Assembly (NCBI GenBank): GCA_028622995.1
Contig: JAJQJQ010000031.1
Location: 248,001 to 312,000, forward strand
DNA length: 64,000 nt
Source: Panagrolaimus kolymaensis
Lineage: Eukaryota; Nematoda; Chromadorea; Rhabditida; Panagrolaimidae
Direction of reading: 5' to 3'
Shown here: positions 1 through 11,155 of the stretch, in pieces
How the letters are laid out: each line of letters starts with the position of its first letter
How positions within the stretch are numbered: the first letter of the stretch is position 1
The notes under the pieces: model-generated
What the model was told of the DNA's origin: nothing
Databases searched by the model: none
The model's input: the letters and a program-made list of their open reading frames with translations, nothing else
Made by a program: the position numbers and the translations under genes

Positions 1-833
1 AATAAAAATTTTTAAAACAAAATTTTTTAATTTACTATCAAGCTATAGTAATTAAAAATTAGCTTAAAATCTTACTGTCGTTTTTAAAGAACGGAAACTT
101 AATTGCATCTTTTGCTTTTATTTTTTGACAAGTTCTTGTTTATGTGTTTTAATGATAAAAATAAATTGATCAACGTGCATTTTGTTGTAACATGAATGTT
201 TTTTTTTCCATCAAAAAAGAGTTCATAAACAGTCTTTCACGAAATAACTTGTGGTTCGTGTTCCAATAAAAAAATTCCTATTACGCGAATCACTTACTTT
301 TCATATAAATCATACTTTAAATGGCTTGGGTCAAATAAAAAAACATTACTTGTTATTTCACTTTTATTCCGGTAAGAGAATGATGTACTATAAAAGGAAA
401 ATTGAAAGTTAACCATTTGTAACACAAAAATTCGTATTGGGTGCAAACACCCTCAAACGATATACGGACCTTATACCACAAACCGCGAAATTTGAAAATT
501 ATACAATGTAAAAAAAATTGAACAAAAAAATTTTCTAATTTTTTTTTTCATGTCATTTTCGCGGCTTGTAGCTAACGGTGGTCCGCAAATCGTTCTGCTT
601 CTCTGTGTAGGTGGTTCCATTAATTTTATCCGATCCAAAAAATTCAATTGGCTATAGCTTTTTTTAATAAAATTTAATTTATGTTAGTAAAAAAACAGAT
701 GCTATAGTGTAGAAATAGCTACTAATCGGTGAAAACAAAACTACATTTGGCTGAATGAACCCAAAATTCTAGCCTTTTAAAATTTTTTAGATTGAACACA
801 ACTTATTGAATAACCTAATATTTTTTTAAAAAT
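1..833. other. AT-rich non-coding stretch with one imperfect inverted repeat
   Basis: I see no gene here. A pair of imperfect inverted arms lies at about 455-490 and 560-598 (left arm contains ACGATATACGGACC, right arm reverse complement ACGATTTGCGGACC; both also carry CCGCGAAA). It could be a small decayed fold-back element. No target-site duplication was found. Confidence 0.4.
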
Positions 834-1722
834 ATGCTTGGATACGAGTTAAATGATTTTAATTATGAATTTAATTTAAAAAAAATCCAAACACCTTTAA
901 ATAATAATTCGACGCAAAGTCCTCAAACATGTACTGTTCATATTGATTATCATTATGATCACACGTGGGCACGGGGTGCGATTGGGTGCGATTATCGCAC
1001 CATGCTTCGTGCTCCGTGCCACTATTTTTGGAGCTTCGTGCCTCAAAATTTTGAAAATCTAATAGAAAAAAAATTTCGATGTGGTAAGAATGAAATTTTT
1101 CCAAAAAAATTTTGTTAAAAATTAACACGGTGGACCCTTTTGTATGTCTTGCTTCGTGCCCGAAAAATTTTTTTATCGCACCCACCTGCCCACGTGTGAT
1201 TATGATGGAAGAAATAACCCACCATCTTCAAATGAAGCTTATCAGTTTTTCAAAAACAGTTTTGATTTAATTTATTGTAGAAATGTTTTTATTCAAGATC
1301 AACCAGCATTTTTGGATGTAAGTTTTTTTTGACTTTCAACAAGTTCAAACAAAATAAGAATATTTTGTAAACAATAAAATATATTTTAGAAAATACGAAA
1401 CTATTGTGAAAATATAATTTATGCATTTAAATCAGAGAAGAAATACCTTTTGAATGAAGTATTATATCAATGGAAAGTTAAACAACAAAAATTAAGTGTT
1501 GGATGTGTTTGGCTTCAAAAAAATCATCAAAATCAACTTAAAATTATTGATTCTCAATTTGAATGTTTTCAAGAATTGCTTGATAAAACTTTGACTGGGC
1601 TTGAATTTCTAATTGCAGAATATCCAAACGAAGGATTCGAAAAATTTTATACAAAAATCAAGAGAATGGCAAATAGCTTTTTAAATCGTTCCAAAAAAAA
1701 TCAAACGACCAGCATCCTTTAA
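834..1722 (+). pseudogene. STAT-like coiled-coil gene fragment, interrupted by a MITE
   Basis: Reading exons 834-959, 1207-1317 and 1390-1722, with the element 960-1198 and one target copy left out, gives one continuous frame. The donor is GTAAGT and the acceptor ATTTTAG. The last exon has the signature of the end of the STAT coiled-coil domain: LLNEVLYQWKVKQQKLSVG resembles the STAT 'W+..QQ' helix, and the segment ends FYTKIKRMANSFLNRS, where STATs continue with 'F.VEKQP'. DNA-binding, SH2 and tyrosine regions were not found downstream. The frame stops at 1720. After an eight-A run near 1693-1700 another frame stays open to about 1816 (lysine-rich, not recognised). It is either a truncated STAT paralog or a relic. 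The family call rests on pattern only. Confidence 0.35.
960..1198. mobile_element. 239-bp hAT-type MITE with 8-bp target duplication
   Basis: Terminal inverted repeats begin CACACGTGGGCA and end with the reverse complement TGCCCACGTGTG. The flanks are the 8-bp direct repeat ATTATGAT at 952-959 and 1199-1206. An 8-bp duplication with CA...TG ends is typical of hAT elements. Internally it holds GTGCGATT/ATCGCACC palindromes and is more GC-rich than its surroundings. It has no transposase. It lies inside a coding exon, and with the duplication it adds 247 bp and shifts the frame. The same family recurs at 60031-61260. Confidence 0.85.
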
Positions 1723-2714
1723 TAACAAAAAAAAAACAAAAGAGCAACAAAAACCGAAACATGTGGCATATTTTGGTTTAAAAAAAGATATAGAAAGAGC
1801 AAAAAAAAGTTTTTAAAAAATTGGAAAAATATTTTAATAAAATAAAAACTCAATTTTTAATACATAAAATAAATTTTCTTAGATAACAATTTGTTTAAAA
1901 ATGGGTTTCATCATGTTTTGGGATTTTAAGATTATTTATAAATGAAAATAAAATTATGAAAATAAACCAACTTTGTAAAGCTTTTGTTCGATTTTGTAAT
2001 TACTTCGTAATCATCTTTTCAAGCTTGAAAGCATAGCGTTTTTTTGCTTTCAGACACAAAAAATAAAGTAAACAAATACACAAAGCTTATAACTTTTTTC
2101 ATTAAACAAATAACACTTTTTTTCTTTTCAGCTTACAATACAAAATTAATTTTAAAAGTTGCAATTAATTCAAACACAAAAAATTAACAAAAGTAATAAA
2201 AATTTGTGGTAGTGTCCCTTACATCCAAGAAAAAAAGCATAAACCCCAACAATTCAAATAACAATTTCTTAACACACAAAGTTTAATTTCACTGTTCGTG
2301 ATCATTTAATTTTTGCAGTTAGTTTGATAAGCATAAATATATTTTCATTCAAGCATTTTTTGTATTTTTTATATTTTGAACACAATCTTTAAGTAAAAAA
2401 GGTAAATGAATGTGTCGTTTCCATGTTTGGGTACATTAATTTTGAAGCTTTTTTGGGTAAATGCGTGCTTAATATTTTCCCTTTTTATGTTCAACTCTAG
2501 CTTTTCATCCTTATCAAATCATCACTTCCCAATATTTTTGCTTGCTCGAATTTTTGCTTCAACCTTGTTGCCCAAAAATGATAAAACAACTATAAAAAGG
2601 ATGAGGTAATTTCATTGTTTTTCTTTGATTTCTTCTTTACTTTTTTTTTGTTGTTGCAACAGAGATTTTTATGCTTTGATTTTTTATTATTGGAGAAAAG
2701 TAAAATAGAGAAAT
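1723..2714. other. Intergenic AT-rich DNA
   Basis: Poly-A and poly-T tracts only, apart from the lysine-rich open frame running to about 1816. The 3' part probably contains the promoter and 5' UTR of the P-glycoprotein gene. No motif could be assigned. Confidence 0.5.
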
Positions 2715-5700
2715 ATGAGTGGAGTGAATGCAGCTTATTCAAATGATATAGATCCAGATGATTTTCCTATTCCTAAAAAAGGTTTAGTTGCTGAAGAATA
2801 TGATATTCCACCCGAGCAAATGTAAGTTCCTCTTTATTTTTGTTTATTTCGTGGCGGGAGAGAATTTTTTTTCAATTATTATTAGGAAACATAACTATTT
2901 TTTCGAAGCATAAATTTTCCTCACTTCTCAAATATTATTGAGAAAATTTTTTAATGTTTTGAAAATAAAAAATTAATTCTTTGATACAATGAAAAATTGT
3001 TTGTCATTTTTTATGGAATTGATTCATCCTCTTTTTGATTATTGACTGACGAATAACCGTTGTCCACATAAACTATAAACCCTTGCAGCACACTGACACA
3101 CAAACAAGGAAGAGACCCAATAAAAGCGCGGTTTCCTCCATTTGTCTAAGTCTGCATGCGTGTTTATATATTTTTTTCGAAAACAAAAAAATATGGATGC
3201 TTCAAATTTCTAGACTGACGCAATTTTTCCTGGCTGCTACATAATATTTTTTTGACCCTGAACTCTTTTTTTCTTTAAAATAATTCCACGTCTCTCTTTA
3301 AAAGTTTAATATTTATTTTTTCTGCAACTTTTTTTAATTTTACATAAACGTTAGTCACCTAAACACTTTTTTAATCGTGCGTGGTCATTTCGAAACCAAG
3401 GGCAACAAAGAAGAAAAAAAACTCCTACTTTCGAAATAAAATAAGCACATCCGCGTCTATACATAGAGAAAATTAGTTGGTTGTTTTATAAAAAATAAAT
3501 ACAAACCACAAAACCGACACATTTTAGAACGTGCGAGGTTGTGCCTTCTTGCTAGCTTCAAATAAAAAAATGTAAATAAAATAAAAAAAACTTTTCTCTG
3601 CCTCTGCTCTGCACCTTTGTCATATAAAAAATAAATATATAAATAATTTTTTTTTATTCTCGACTAACCTTTTTTCGGGCAAAAAAAAACTTAAAATTTA
3701 TTGCTTTTTCTGGGTATCGAAAAAAAAATAAATAGCGACATTGAAAATAAAAAAAGTTAAAAGTCATCAAAAAAATTTATTTGTAAGGTGAAACCTCTGC
3801 TTTTTTCTGTAATTTGTCTTTCATTTTTTGTTTTTTCATTCTCTAAAAAACAAAGAAAAACAAAAAAGCCATGGGTAAAAAAAGTGATGTTAAAATTGTG
3901 GATGACAATTCTAAAACTATTTCTCTCCCGCTTCTGAAGCGAAAATCAAAAAAGTTTGTAACTATAATTTTATTTAAACCTTTTTTTATTCTAAATTTTT
4001 TTAGCGATGAGCCGGAAGCAGAAATTGTGGAAGAAAAACCCACAAAAGTCTCAATCAGAAAATTGGTAGGTTGTGTTTGTGTTCATATTTTTTGTGTCCT
4101 TATCTGTTGTGTTTCACTTTTCTTTTGCAACATTACACAATATTTTTTTTATGGTTTTGATGTTTGACTTATTTGGTTTTTTTTTAGTGGAGATATGCTC
4201 GAGGCACGGATCTTCTTATGGTTGCCATTGGAATGCTTGTCTCTATTATGACCGGAATTGGCATGCCTTTAATGAGTATCGTAGTTGGAGATATATCAGA
4301 TTCATTTATTAAAATGACAACAAAATTGGATGATCCAGATTCAGTTTGTAAGAAAAAAAGCAAGGAAAAAATAAATATCTTTTTAACTTTTTTTAGACCA
4401 ATCCTTTGACAATGGCACAAATATTACTTGGGGTGAATATTATACCGATGATAAATTCAAACATGCAGTATTAAAAAATGTTTATTATTACTTAGCATTA
4501 GGCACGGCAGTTTTATTCGCAGCTTTTCTACAAGTTTCATGCTTTTTGGTTTCTGGTGAAAATATGATTCATCGAATGCGTAAAGCTTTTTTCAAGGCTG
4601 TTATGAGACAAGATATTTCATGGTTTGATAAAAATAATAGTGGAACTTTAACTACAAAACTATTCGAGTAAGTTATTAATTTTAATGTCGAAAAAAAATC
4701 GTGTTGGGACCGAAATTCACAACTTTCGTGCCGGAACCAAAAGGCTTTTTAATTTATTTTTCAAATTTTTTTATTTAAAAACTAAATTTTTCAGTAATTT
4801 GGAACGTGTAAAAGAAGGCACCGGGGATAAAATTGGTTTACTCGTTCAATTTTTGGCTCAATTCTTTGGCGGTTTTATTATTGCTTTTTCATATGATTGG
4901 AAACTTACACTTATTATGATGAGTTTATCACCGTTACTTGTAGGTTGCGGATTATTTATGGCGAAATTAATGGCCACCTCAGCTGCAAAAGAAGCTCAAC
5001 AATATGCTAAGGCTGGAGCCATCGCAGAACAAGCCTTAACTTCTATTCGAACGGTTGTGGCATTTAATGGTGAAAAACATGAATGCAAAAAATATGATGG
5101 AGCTTTAACAGAAGGCAAAAATACTGGTGTTATGAAATCAGTATATATTGGAGTTGGATTAGCTTCAACTTTTTTGGTTATGTTTAGTTCATATTGCCTT
5201 GCATTTTGGATTGGAACGAATTTTGTTGCAAATGGAACCATGGAACCTAAAACTGTTTTAACGGTATTCTTTTCCGTTATGATGGGTTCAATGGCCCTTG
5301 GACAAGCTGGCCAACAATTTGCTGTACTTGGAATTGCTCAAGGTGCAGCAGCAGCTATTTTTGAAATAATCGATCGTGAACCTGAAATTGATTGTTATTC
5401 CAATGATGGATTAAAGCCAGACCAAATTCGTGGTCATATTGAAATAAGCAATCTCGAATTTTCATATCCCACAAGAAAAGAAGTCAAAATTTTGCAAGGA
5501 ATCACTTTTGAAGCTTTACCCGGCCAAACTGTAGCTTTAGTTGGATCGTCTGGTTGCGGTAAAAGTACCATGGTTCAATTATTCCTTCGATATTACAACG
5601 CGGATGGAGGAAAAATTATTATTGATGGAAATGAAATATCTGAAATAAATATTAACTACCTTCGAAATATGATTGGCGTAGTTTCTCAAGAACCCATTTT

Positions 5701-8351
5701 GTTTAATTGCAGTATCGAAGAAAATATTAAATATGGTAATGATCATGTTGCCCAATCTGAACTTATTGCTGCATGTCGAATGGCAAATGCAGATAATTTT
5801 ATTTCTGGTCTTCCAAATGGGTATAAAACTATTGTCGGTGAACGTGGAACTCAATTATCTGGTGGACAAAAACAACGGATAGCTATTGCAAGAGCTTTAG
5901 TTCGAAACCCAAAAATCTTACTTCTCGATGAAGCCACATCCGCTTTGGATGCAGAAAGTGAATCTATCGTTCAACAAGCTTTGGATAAAGCAAGGCAAGG
6001 AAGAACAACTTTAATTATTGCTCATCGACTTACAACCATAAAAAATGCAGATAAAATTATTGCAATGAAAAATGGACAAGTTTTTGAAACAGGCACTCAT
6101 GAAAGTTTAATGGATTTGAAAGGATTATACTACGACCTCGTGAATGCCCAGGTTTTTGCTGATTTGAATGATGATCAACCCGCGGGGAAATTATTCCGTC
6201 AAACTTCAACAATTTCCAATAAATCATTGACTTCTAGTCTCAATTCCATGAAACGCCGTCGAAGCACTATCATTAGCGAAGCCGAAGATGAGGCAGATGA
6301 AACAGGAAAGATATCTGAAATCAAACGACTCAAAGATGATCTCGCCCTTGAAGGAGCAAAACAATCAAATTTACTTCAAATTTTAAAACATGCTCGACCT
6401 GAATGGATTTATTTATGTATTGCCTTTACTGCTGCGGTTGTTCAAGGAACCGTTTTTCCTGCCTTTTCACTTTTATTCACTCAAATCATGCAAGTTTTTG
6501 CTAAAACTGATATGCATGAACTTAAAAAGGAAGGCCATATGTGGGCTCTCATGTTCTTAGTTTTGGGTGCGGTTCAAGCAGTTTGCATGATGTCACAATG
6601 CTTTATTTTTGGTTATTCAGCTGAAAATTTAACTATGCGTTTACGATCAAAATTATTTGGAAATATTATGAGAATGAATATCGCATATTTTGATATGCCC
6701 AATCATTCATCAGGAAAATTAACTACTCGATTAGCCACGGATGCACCAAACGTTAAATCAGCTATCGATTTTCGATTGGGTTCTGTTTTCTCAGCGGTTG
6801 TTTCCCTTAGCTGCGGTATTGGAATTGCATTTTATTTTGGATGGCAAATGGCTTTAATTATGCTTGCTTTATTCCCTGTGGTTGGAATAGGTCGAGCTTT
6901 ACAATTTGGTTATATGAAAAATAGATCTGGCCAAGATAATAAGGATACAGAAAATGCTGGAAAAGTAATTTAAAAATTTGCATAAAATTTTTATAAATTT
7001 TTGTTTGTTTTTCAGGTTGCTTTGGAAGCCATTGAAAATATTCGAACCGTTCAAGGTTTAACTTTGGAAAAAAAAATGTTTCAAATGTTTTCCGATTATC
7101 TTGAAGGCCCTCATCGAACTTCCACGGGAAAATGTTTGATTCAAGGTGTCACATATGCTTTTTCAAGTTCAGTAATTTATTTCATGAATTCTGCTGCCTT
7201 TGGCTGGGGTTTGTGGTTGATCCTTCATGGACATATGACTCCTATCCATGTTTTACGGTAATTTTTTTATTTCGTTTTGAGTTTCCAAGTAACAATTAAA
7301 TTTTTTTTGCAGAGTCATTTTCGCAATCAGCTTCAGTGGAGGCTCCGTGGGTTTTGCGGCTTCATATTTCCCTGAATACAGTAAAGCAAAATTGGCTGCA
7401 GGAATTATTTTTAAAATGTTATCGGAAAAACCAAGCTTTGATAGTTTTGCTGAGGGTGGAAAGAAAAGTCAAATCAAAGGAAACGTGGCATTTAAAAGCC
7501 TTCATTTTCGTTACCCTCAAAGACCTGAAGTTGAAGTATTAAAAGGATTAAATATTGCTGTGAATCCTGGCGAAACTTTAGCTTTGGTAAGTAATATTTT
7601 TTAATTTATGATTTCACAAAGAAAAAATTTAACATAAATATTTTGATTTTTATAGGTTGGTCCATCAGGTTGCGGAAAATCCACGGTTGTTTCATTATTG
7701 GAAAGATTTTATGATCCTGAAAGTGGAGAAGTTAGTGTGGATGAAGAAAATTTGCATAATTTTAACATCAGACATATGCGTGCAAGCATGGCTTTGGTTT
7801 CACAAGAGCCAATATTATTTGATTGTTCCATTCGAGAAAATATTATTTATGGATTAGATCCAGATGCAGTAACCGAAGATCGAATTCATCAAGCTGCTCA
7901 AACAGCAAACATCCATAAATTTATTAGTAATTTACCTTCTGGGTATGAAACTAGAGTTGGCGAGAAAGGCACTCAGTTATCTGGGGGCCAAAAGCAGCGA
8001 ATTGCAATAGCTCGAGCGTTAATAAGAAATCCAAAAATTTTATTATTGGATGAAGCCACTTCCGCATTGGACGCAGAAAGTGAAAAAATTGTTCAAGATG
8101 CTCTTGATCGAGCACGAGAAGGCAGAACTTGTATTGTTATTGCTCATCGGTTGTCAACCATCGTAAATGCAAATTGTATTGCAGTAGTTAAAAATGGAGT
8201 CATTTTTGAAAAAGGTAAAATACACTTTTTAAAATTTAATTAAAAAACCAATGACTAAATATTTTTTCTTTCAGGAACTCATGAAGAACTCATTGAAAAG
8301 CATGGTTTTTATTATCAATTAACGATGAAACAAAATGCGAAAAAGCGCTAA
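2715..8351 (+). CDS. P-glycoprotein, full ABCB-type exporter
   Basis: ATP-driven multidrug or xenobiotic exporter of the plasma membrane. Exons: 2715-2821 or 3871-3953 (alternative starts), 4005-4065, 4188-4347, 4397-4667, 4795-6964, 7016-7257, 7313-7586, 7656-8214, 8275-8351; all phases agree. The product is 1306 aa (first start) or 1298 aa (second), normal for the family. Two halves each hold a transmembrane domain and a nucleotide-binding domain. In the 1298-aa form, NBD1 has Walker [10 protein letters not shown] near residue 442, signature LSGGQKQR near 546, Walker [13 protein letters not shown] near 569 and the AHRL switch histidine. NBD2 has GPSGCGKST near 1089, LSGGQKQR near 1195, then ILLLDEA and AHRL. 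All catalytic motifs are intact in both NBDs. A poly(A) signal AATAAA lies at 8432. The gene converges on its neighbour, 112 bp away. Nematodes usually carry many pgp paralogs, so no number is given. Confidence 0.95.
3871..3953 (+). other. Alternative first coding exon of the P-glycoprotein gene
   Basis: ATG at 3871 opens a basic, lysine-rich leader ([15 protein letters not shown]...) ending in phase 2 at the donor GTTTGT (3954). The upstream exon 2715-2821 ([16 protein letters not shown]...) also ends in phase 2, at GTAAGT (2822). Both join the acceptor at 4004 in frame and give different cytosolic N-termini. Either two promoters or exon skipping would explain this. Confidence 0.6.
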
Positions 8352-8463
8352 TAATTTTAACTTATTTTTTGTTTTCTTCTTTTTACTTATGTTTGTCTGT
8401 ATGTAAATTTTTGTTACTGTTTTATGATTAAAATAAATTTAATTTAAAAAAAATGTAAAAAAA

Positions 8464-9317
8464 TTAAAAAGTTTTATCAAAATATTTCATGGTCTCCTCA
8501 CATGAAGTATCAAATTTGAAAAAATACACTAGAAAAAATGCATGAGAAATCACCATCATTGCAATAATAAGAGAATATGCATTTTGGATAAATCGAGGTT
8601 GATCAGCAAGAACATGACATCGAGTTTTAATAATGTAAGAAAATAAAATCATAAACGAAGGTATTACGCTCAAAACGTATATGTAAAAAGCAACTTTCGT
8701 AAAATAAGTATATGGTTGGCATAAATTCGTTTTATAACACTCAAATCGATGCTGTTTTTGGTAATCAAGTTGTTCTTTCAAATCCTTTGAAATATTTCTC
8801 ATGTTTTCGAGTTCTGTAGTAAACATATCCTTAAATTTAGTCAAAGCTTCTAATTCCATAACAACTTTAATAGCTTCCATTGTCTGTAAGAGGATAAAAA
8901 TATAAAGATACAAAAACTAAATTAACCAGACTTTATGGTTATTAGCGATCTTTGTTCTTAAATCTTGAAGCATTTCAGTTGTTAGTATATTTGTAAAATT
9001 GCAAGGATTTATATATTCTTTAACATTTCTTGCCATATCTTCGCGTAAATTCATAAAAGGCAATGGAATACATATTGCAAGAGATAAAATCACTAAAGGA
9101 ATCCAAAAGAAAATTACATCTTTCATTAACTAAAAAACTATAATTAAAATAAAATTAATATAAAAATTTAACTTACTAATGGTGTGTCATAATTTTGTTG
9201 AGAAATTTGAGGATGACGATTCAAATTCGATGAAGATTCCTGGATTTGCTTTTCTGTTTGATTTATCGGGGAATAATTTGGAAAAACCTTTGTGTTTGAA
9301 AGAAGATCAGATGACAT
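8464..9317 (-). CDS. Predicted three-TM protein with central coiled coil, unknown function
   Basis: Exons on the minus strand: 9177-9317, 8932-9129, 8464-8883, giving 252 aa. The N-terminal exon is polar and Gln/Ser/Asn-rich (MSSDLLSNTKVFPNYSP...). TM1 is FFWIPLVILSLAICIPLPF. A charged helical segment follows (ELENMRNISKDLKEQLDYQ, likely coiled coil), then a Cys-containing loop (CYKTNLCQP). TM2 is YIYVLSVIPSFMILFSYII and TM3 is LIIAMMVISHAFFLVYFF. The second intron needs the weak donor GTCTGG at 8931 to keep frame, because the nearby GTTAAT donor would create a stop. That junction is therefore uncertain. I recognise no family; it resembles the many nematode-specific membrane proteins. Confidence 0.6.
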
Positions 9318-10378
9318 TCTTTACTAAAATGGAAGATAATACAATAGAAATAAAACAAAAAATGCAAAAAATGAAAAGAATTTTTTTATATTATGTTTTC
9401 ATTATTGATAAATAACATTTTTGGATTACCCGTTAAGATTTGTTTTGATTAATGCCAAAGTTTCCTAGCTTTTGGCAAGTTGCCAAATTTTATAAATGCT
9501 CTGTTTGCCAAATTTATTCATCTCTCAAAAATATTTGAGGATTAACCTCACGAATGTGGTAAAACATGCATATCAAATAACCTTTTAATCATAACTTTCG
9601 TAACAAATTTAGTTATATTCACTGAGGGAAAAGCTTTATTAAAATAATAATTTTTTGACTAGAGGAGAAAGAGAGGCATCTAATTAATAAACCATTGTGG
9701 AAATTGAGGTTAACGCAACATTCAAAAACATCATTAAAAAACTTAATGTTATTTCACCCAATTTTATACCTGGTGAATGCTCGCCAATTGAGATATAGTA
9801 CATATTATTCAATACAAGATGCAATTCTTGGACCAAATTTAGAAGCAAACATGAATAAAAAGGCGCTAAAAAAAAAAGATTTGAATCCAATGCCATACTC
9901 TACCATCTACCAGAATGAATGAAAGAAAATTAAGTCGATTAAAAATTCAAAAAAAAAATGTTGATTTTGCATTAGCACACGTAAATGCTTTTAACTATTT
10001 ATTCTTTTTTTATCAATTGCATTTTATTTTTTTACAAATCATTCTCATTTTCTGGCAAACTACCCTAGATACCTTTTTTTGCCGCCAAACACATATCTTT
10101 TAAAAAACTTTCGATGATTCATATTTTCAAGAAGTTTATATTATCTTTCTTTTATTTCTCATCAACAAAGCGCTTGGCTTTTCAAATACTATTTTAAAAT
10201 TAGATTTAGCAGCGGAATTGACTTTAATGAATATCAAAAATATTATGTAAAATTGCAAATTCAAGAAACATAAACATGCAATCAACGAACCGATGTATAA
10301 TTAAAGCTTTTGTATAATGAACGACAAAGAGACGAGTCAAATTTTGCGAACGTTCAATAAAAAAAAGTAAAAGTCCAC
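9318..10378. other. Non-coding stretch, possible coding relic near 9694-9790
   Basis: On the plus strand 9697-9792 reads VEIEVNATFKNIIKKLNVI... with plausible protein composition, then stops. The next frame continues briefly before another stop. It may be a decayed exon of unknown family. The rest is AT-rich with no feature. Confidence 0.25.
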
Positions 10379-10386
10379 TTCCTGAG

Positions 10387-11147
10387 CAGTGTTGTTACTT
10401 TCTAAAATTTTCGGCTCCAGGTCCGCTCCGCGCTCCGGCCATTTTTTTACTTTGGCTCCAGCTCCGCTCCGGGCTCCAGTCAATTTTTTTTCTTGGCTCC
10501 AGCTCCGCTCCGAGCTCCGACTTATTTTTTTCCACATTTTTCTCAAAGCCCAAAAAATTTATTTGTTAGTAAATAGCTCTTTTTAAACCTTAATTTGCTT
10601 ATTTTTTACGTAATTTTATGAATTATTAAAAAAAGAAACAACAATAACAAATTATTCTATATCTTTAACTGTATTTTGGTTTGAGTTTAAAAAGACTTCC
10701 AATTTCAACAGATCATCTTTTGATCTATTTTTGTATTGTCATTAAATTTGTTAGTAGTATTTGAAGCAAGTTTTCTCAAATGAAACTTAAAAGCAGGAGA
10801 AAATGAGTTTAGAGATTTTCAAGAAAAATATCTAGTGTATTATCAAAATGATTATAAATTTAAAAATACAAAAATAAGAATTTTGGAATAATTACAAATA
10901 AAGTTGAAAATTTTTTGATGCAAGCTCTTTTTTAGTTAAAAGGAAATTAGACGGTATAGAAAAAAAGAGCTTTCAGTAAATTTAGAATTACAAAAATTTT
11001 CAGCTCCAAGAAAAACAATTTCGAGCTCCGGCTCCGCTCCGGGCTCCGGTTAAATTTATTTTTTAGCTCCAGCTCCGCTCCGAGCTCCGACCTGGAGCGG
11101 AGCGGAGCGCTCCGGAGCCGGAGCTGGCGGAGCAAGTAACAACACTG
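10387..11147. mobile_element. 761-bp non-autonomous hAT element rich in GGAGC/GCTCC
   Basis: Perfect 13-bp terminal inverted repeats CAGTGTTGTTACT...AGTAACAACACTG are flanked by the 8-bp direct repeat TTCCTGAG (10379-10386 and 11148-11155). Subterminal blocks are arrays of GGCTCCAGCTCCGCTCC-type repeats, inverted at the other end, while the middle is AT-rich. No transposase is visible. Open frames inside it follow only from the GC-rich repeats. Confidence 0.9.
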
Positions 11148-11155
11148 TTCCTGAG

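Noticed and set aside
2406..2609. 67-codon plus-strand ORF with hydrophobic residues
   Set aside because: Low-complexity Phe/Ser/Leu from T-rich DNA, no splice partners and no family signature.
8883..9126. Two separate small genes instead of one three-exon gene
   Set aside because: The upstream polar exon, the TM1 exon and the last exon join in frame. Separate genes would lack a start or end. The weak donor is kept as an uncertainty.
9684..9922. Overlapping ORFs on both strands (70-75 codons)
   Set aside because: Neither has a family signature. A third frame on the plus strand looks more protein-like but is interrupted, so at most a relic.
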